Part shown: positions 61,267 through 64,000 of the stretch, one piece after another | How the letters are laid out: every line of letters starts with the position of its first letter | Position numbering within the stretch: the stretch's first letter is position 1 | From: Mucilaginibacter limnophilus | Lineage (GTDB): Bacteria; Bacteroidota; Bacteroidia; Sphingobacteriales; Sphingobacteriaceae | DNA: 64,000 nucleotides | NCBI RefSeq assembly: GCF_004005815.1 | Contig: NZ_SACK01000002.1 | Coordinates: 248,001 to 312,000 of the forward strand | Direction of reading: 5' to 3' | Notes under the pieces: model-generated | What the model saw: only the letters and a program-made list of their open reading frames with translations | The model's database searches: none | Told to the model about the DNA's origin: nothing | Program-made: the position numbers and the translations under genes

Positions 61267-63468
61267 TTACTTGTCGCCTTCTTGTACTACTGCGGGCTGC
61301 ACCAGGCATTTAAGTAAATGCCTTACTTCACGGTGATTACGCAGGTAAAAACGCGCTGCCGAAATATTACTGCCTACCTTAACTGTAAGAGAATTATCGG
61401 GTAAAGCCTTAAAAATATCTTCGTCTGTATGGTCGTCGCCTAAAGCCATAATAAAGTCGAAGCTGCTTTTATGCAGTAAAGCTGAAGTTGCTTTCCCTTT
61501 ATTTATTTCAATGTTTTTTATCTCTACTACCTTGTTACCAGGTAGCAGTTGCAGTCCGCGATCGTTTGTTAAATACCGCAGGTTATTCATCAGTTCATTA
61601 GTACGCAGTTCGCCCAAACCTTTCTCCACATTGCGGTAATGCCATACAAGCGAATAATTTTTTTCTTCAATGAACGCTCCGGGAGTACGGTCGACATAGG
61701 TTTCAAGCATCGGATAAATATCCTGTTTCCACCCATCACTCAAGCCGGGAATGCTCTCCCATTCGCCGTCTTTCTTCTGCCATGCGCCATGTTCGGCAAT
61801 CAGGTTAAGCCGGGTATGACCAAACCATTCTTCAAGGTTTTCATGGCTTCTACCGCTTACCAGTACAATATAATTATCCAGATCGGCGCTCAACTCGTCC
61901 AGCAGATCATATAATTCCTGATCAGGGCGTGCGGCGTAGATATCCGATTTGAAACCAACCAGTGTACCATCATAATCCAGAAAAATAATTCGATTGGTTG
62001 TTTTGGTATATATCTTCTTTATGGCCTGTTCGGTAACATCGGTTATATGCCGCGAACGCATTGATTGCTGCATTTGCTTTACCTCTTTCATGCGCTCCAT
62101 AAATATGCGTACCCAGTGTTTAATGTTGAATTTTGATACCACCCGGCGCATTAATTTCATCCTGCGTGCCTGCTCCGCTTGCGGCATGGTAAGCCCTTGT
62201 ACCATGGCTTCCATCATCAGGCTGATGTTACTGGGGTTTACAATAATAGCATCTATCAACTCTTTAGAAGCTCCGGCCATCTCACTCAGTATAAGCACGC
62301 CTGTTTCCTGGGTACGGCTGGCTATGTATTCTTTACTTACCAGGTTCATACCGTCGCGCATTGGCGTTACAAGGCAAATATCTGCGGAGTAGTAGAGTGC
62401 TGAGAGTGACTCGATAGGAAAAGCGCGATAAAAGTAATGTACAGGGCTCCAGTCGAGCGTACGGTAGCGGGCGTTAATGTCGCCCACTTTGCGGTCAATA
62501 TTTTCTTTTAGTTCGCGGTACTGCGGCACATTGTCGCGCGAGGGTACAACTATCATATGAAGCACTACTTTTTCCAGATACTCCGGATGGGTATCCAGCA
62601 GCAGTTCAAATGCCTGCAGCCGCTGTAGTATGCCTTTACTATAATCAAGCCTGTCAATACATAGCATCAACCGGCGGTCTTTAAAATTCTCCTTTAGGTG
62701 ATTCACCTCTTCAATCACCTTCTCATCCTTTGTGAGTGATGCGTATTTTTCATCATCAATACCCATCGGGAATGACTCAACTACCACCGGCCGGTCGTCA
62801 ACCGTAATAACATTGGAGATAGAATTTACAGCGGAAAGGCGTGTAGCAGCGTTTATAAAGTGGCTTGCATCATCAAAGGTGTGAAAACCTACCAAATCTG
62901 CCCCAAGCATGCCTTCTATCAGTTCGGCACGCCAAGGTATCAGCCTGAACATTTCAAACGATGGAAACGGAATATGCAGAAAAAATCCAACAGATGAATC
63001 AGGGAAGCCTGCCCTCACTAATCCTGGCAGCAGCAGCAGTTGATAGTCGTGTATCCAAATGGTATCTCCGGGTTCGGCAATTGCCAATAAGGCTTCAAAA
63101 AACTTACGGTTTACGTTTTTATAATATTCCCAATTTACTTGCTTATAATTTGAGTAAGTAGATGCATAGTAATGAAATATAGGCCATAATATTTCATTAG
63201 AAAAGCCTTCGTAGTATCCGGATATTTCATCTGCTGTTAAAAATACAGGTACCAGGCTCAGTCCGGCAAGTTGTTCAGTTACTTGCTGCTGTTTATCAGC
63301 GTCGATAACTTCTACGCCCGGCCAGCCCAGCCATAAATTATCTCCGGTACGGTAAACCGAGCCTAACCCTGTTGCAAGCCCTCCCTCGCTCGTCACGATA
63401 TTGAATTTGCCGTTCTCCTCTGAAATCCTCACCGGCAACCTGTTCGATACAATGATTGTTTTACTCAT
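61267..63468 (-). CDS. otsAB: Bifunctional trehalose-6-phosphate synthase/phosphatase (OtsA-OtsB fusion)
   Basis: 733 residues. N-terminal GT20 synthase with WLGWPGVE, YYEGFSNEILWPIFHY, HDYQLLLLPGL and RLDYSKGI; residues about 500-733 are the HAD phosphatase with FLDYDGTLVGF and GDDHTDEDIFKA. It makes trehalose from UDP-glucose and glucose 6-phosphate in one chain. The fused form is usual in Bacteroidota. Near a GH15 trehalase and the mechanosensitive channel, it fits an osmotic-stress locus. Confidence 0.97.
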   Translation of the reverse strand: MSKTIIVSNRLPVRISEENGKFNIVTSEGGLATGLGSVYRTGDNLWLGWPGVEVIDADKQQQVTEQLAGLSLVPVFLTADEISGYYEGFSNEILWPIFHYYASTYSNYKQVNWEYYKNVNRKFFEALLAIAEPGDTIWIHDYQLLLLPGLVRAGFPDSSVGFFLHIPFPSFEMFRLIPWRAELIEGMLGADLVGFHTFDDASHFINAATRLSAVNSISNVITVDDRPVVVESFPMGIDDEKYASLTKDEKVIEEVNHLKENFKDRRLMLCIDRLDYSKGILQRLQAFELLLDTHPEYLEKVVLHMIVVPSRDNVPQYRELKENIDRKVGDINARYRTLDWSPVHYFYRAFPIESLSALYYSADICLVTPMRDGMNLVSKEYIASRTQETGVLILSEMAGASKELIDAIIVNPSNISLMMEAMVQGLTMPQAEQARRMKLMRRVVSKFNIKHWVRIFMERMKEVKQMQQSMRSRHITDVTEQAIKKIYTKTTNRIIFLDYDGTLVGFKSDIYAARPDQELYDLLDELSADLDNYIVLVSGRSHENLEEWFGHTRLNLIAEHGAWQKKDGEWESIPGLSDGWKQDIYPMLETYVDRTPGAFIEEKNYSLVWHYRNVEKGLGELRTNELMNNLRYLTNDRGLQLLPGNKVVEIKNIEINKGKATSALLHKSSFDFIMALGDDHTDEDIFKALPDNSLTVKVGSNISAARFYLRNHREVRHLLKCLVQPAVVQEGDK

Positions 63469-63579
63469 AAGTATGTCTTTAAAAATGCGGATGCGCCATA
63501 AAATAGCCCTTTCCGGCCGCTTTTTAAAATGTTACAACAATTAAATACAGTTTAGGTTATACTACTGTAAGGAATAATT

Positions 63580-64000
63580 ATGCAAGAAGTTTTAGAAAAT
63601 TGGTCGGCAACAATACATCCCTGGCTGTGGAATTTACTTATTACTGTCGCGGCGATTGTAATAGGTTTAATTATAAAACTGATCATCAAAGGGGTACTAA
63701 CATTTTATAAAAACCGTACAGATTATTCGTTATTCCGCAGCATTATTATACATACGGGCCGCCCGCTCAATCACTTTGTGCCATTACTGATATTAAACCT
63801 GATGTTCCCGCTGATGGAGCTGGGTAAGAAGTTTTACGGACCGCTTAGTAAGATAGTTCAAATACTACTTATGATATCATTTGCGGCATTACTTATAAGC
63901 GCCATAAAGGTATTTGAAGACTATATGTACCACATATATGATCTTAATAAAACCGATAATCTTAAAGAACGTAAGATACGTACTCAGCTACAGTTCATCC
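63580..64000 (+). CDS. MscS-family mechanosensitive channel, partial (right edge)
   Basis: First 140 residues. Good ribosome site (taaGGA) 5 nt before the ATG at 63580. Three TM segments are visible: NLLITVAAIVIGLIIKL, VPLLILNLMFPLMEL and IVQILLMISFAALLI. The last residues, DNLKERKIRTQLQFI, are typical of the linker to the MscS pore helix in Bacteroidota members. The channel opens under hypo-osmotic shock. Divergent from otsA-otsB. Confidence 0.88.
   Translation, partial: MQEVLENWSATIHPWLWNLLITVAAIVIGLIIKLIIKGVLTFYKNRTDYSLFRSIIIHTGRPLNHFVPLLILNLMFPLMELGKKFYGPLSKIVQILLMISFAALLISAIKVFEDYMYHIYDLNKTDNLKERKIRTQLQFI

Overview
The window is chromosomal DNA of a Bacteroidota bacterium. It most likely belongs to the Sphingobacteriaceae, in the Mucilaginibacter/Pedobacter range. 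The genus is inferred from memory of gene families, not from a search. Supporting signs are TAnnTTTG-type -7 promoter boxes, DUF4199, DUF6252 and DUF4184 proteins, single-ORF OtsA-OtsB, a 178-residue S16 with an Ala/Glu tail, Gly-rich RRM proteins and Bacteroidota-style intergenic inverted repeats. Gene density is high and most content is housekeeping. No rRNA, tRNA, CRISPR array, insertion sequence or prophage was seen.

Layout. 1-2603: a minus-strand type II fatty-acid/polyketide-like mini-operon (FabG, hotdog protein, odd ACP, ketosynthase cut by the left edge). 2854-4740: small stress or ligand-binding proteins (SRPBCC, VOC, DoxX). 4842-8473: cytochrome c, a ThuA-like protein and a large PVC-type dehydrogenase with fused cytochrome c, with two matching LacI-type palindromes. 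8534-16096: RRM protein, peptidoglycan glycosyltransferase, Mrp, NifU-like protein, peptide deformylase, M16 peptidase and hpt. 16189-19539: mfd. 19696-21790: small membrane proteins interspersed with one immunity-like gene and two broken gene remnants. 21791-25717: metallophosphoesterase, then a small protein, a membrane protein, a histidine kinase and a response regulator. 25747-33728: radical SAM protein, KptA, zinc ribbon protein, Nif3, LUD protein, FtsH and RsfS. 33778-37689: operon birA, split dsbD, pfkA. 38476-41617: rpsP, rimM, trmD, rplS, interrupted by a membrane/XRE gene pair. 41695-50850: AraC protein, DUF885 lipoprotein, SDR, psd, cdsA, DUF2007, CPBP protease, dus, apaG, zinc peptidase and an FAD oxidoreductase. 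50939-57638: CsbD, an ART-like small protein, Gln-cyclotransferase lipoprotein, YraN, DnaG and AsnS. 57696-64000: GH15, HAD and OtsA-OtsB trehalose/osmotic genes, ending in a partial MscS channel.

Most notable points. The DnaG primase lacks all four zinc ligands of its CHC2 domain. Two near-identical LacI-type operators lie 599 bp apart around a sugar-oxidation-like locus. A degraded SUKH (SMI1/KNR4) immunity gene is joined tail to tail with a truncated DUF2905 gene, next to another immunity-like gene. A membrane/XRE pair is inserted into the classic rpsP-rimM-trmD-rplS order. Several genes have a -7 box 5-7 nt before the start codon (trmD, HAD, mfd with TTG), suggesting leaderless mRNAs. Nothing here is convincingly a wholly new defence or mobile system. 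The best candidates for new biology are the accessory ketosynthase operon and the membrane-protein/kinase/regulator cluster with its small CPP-tailed protein.
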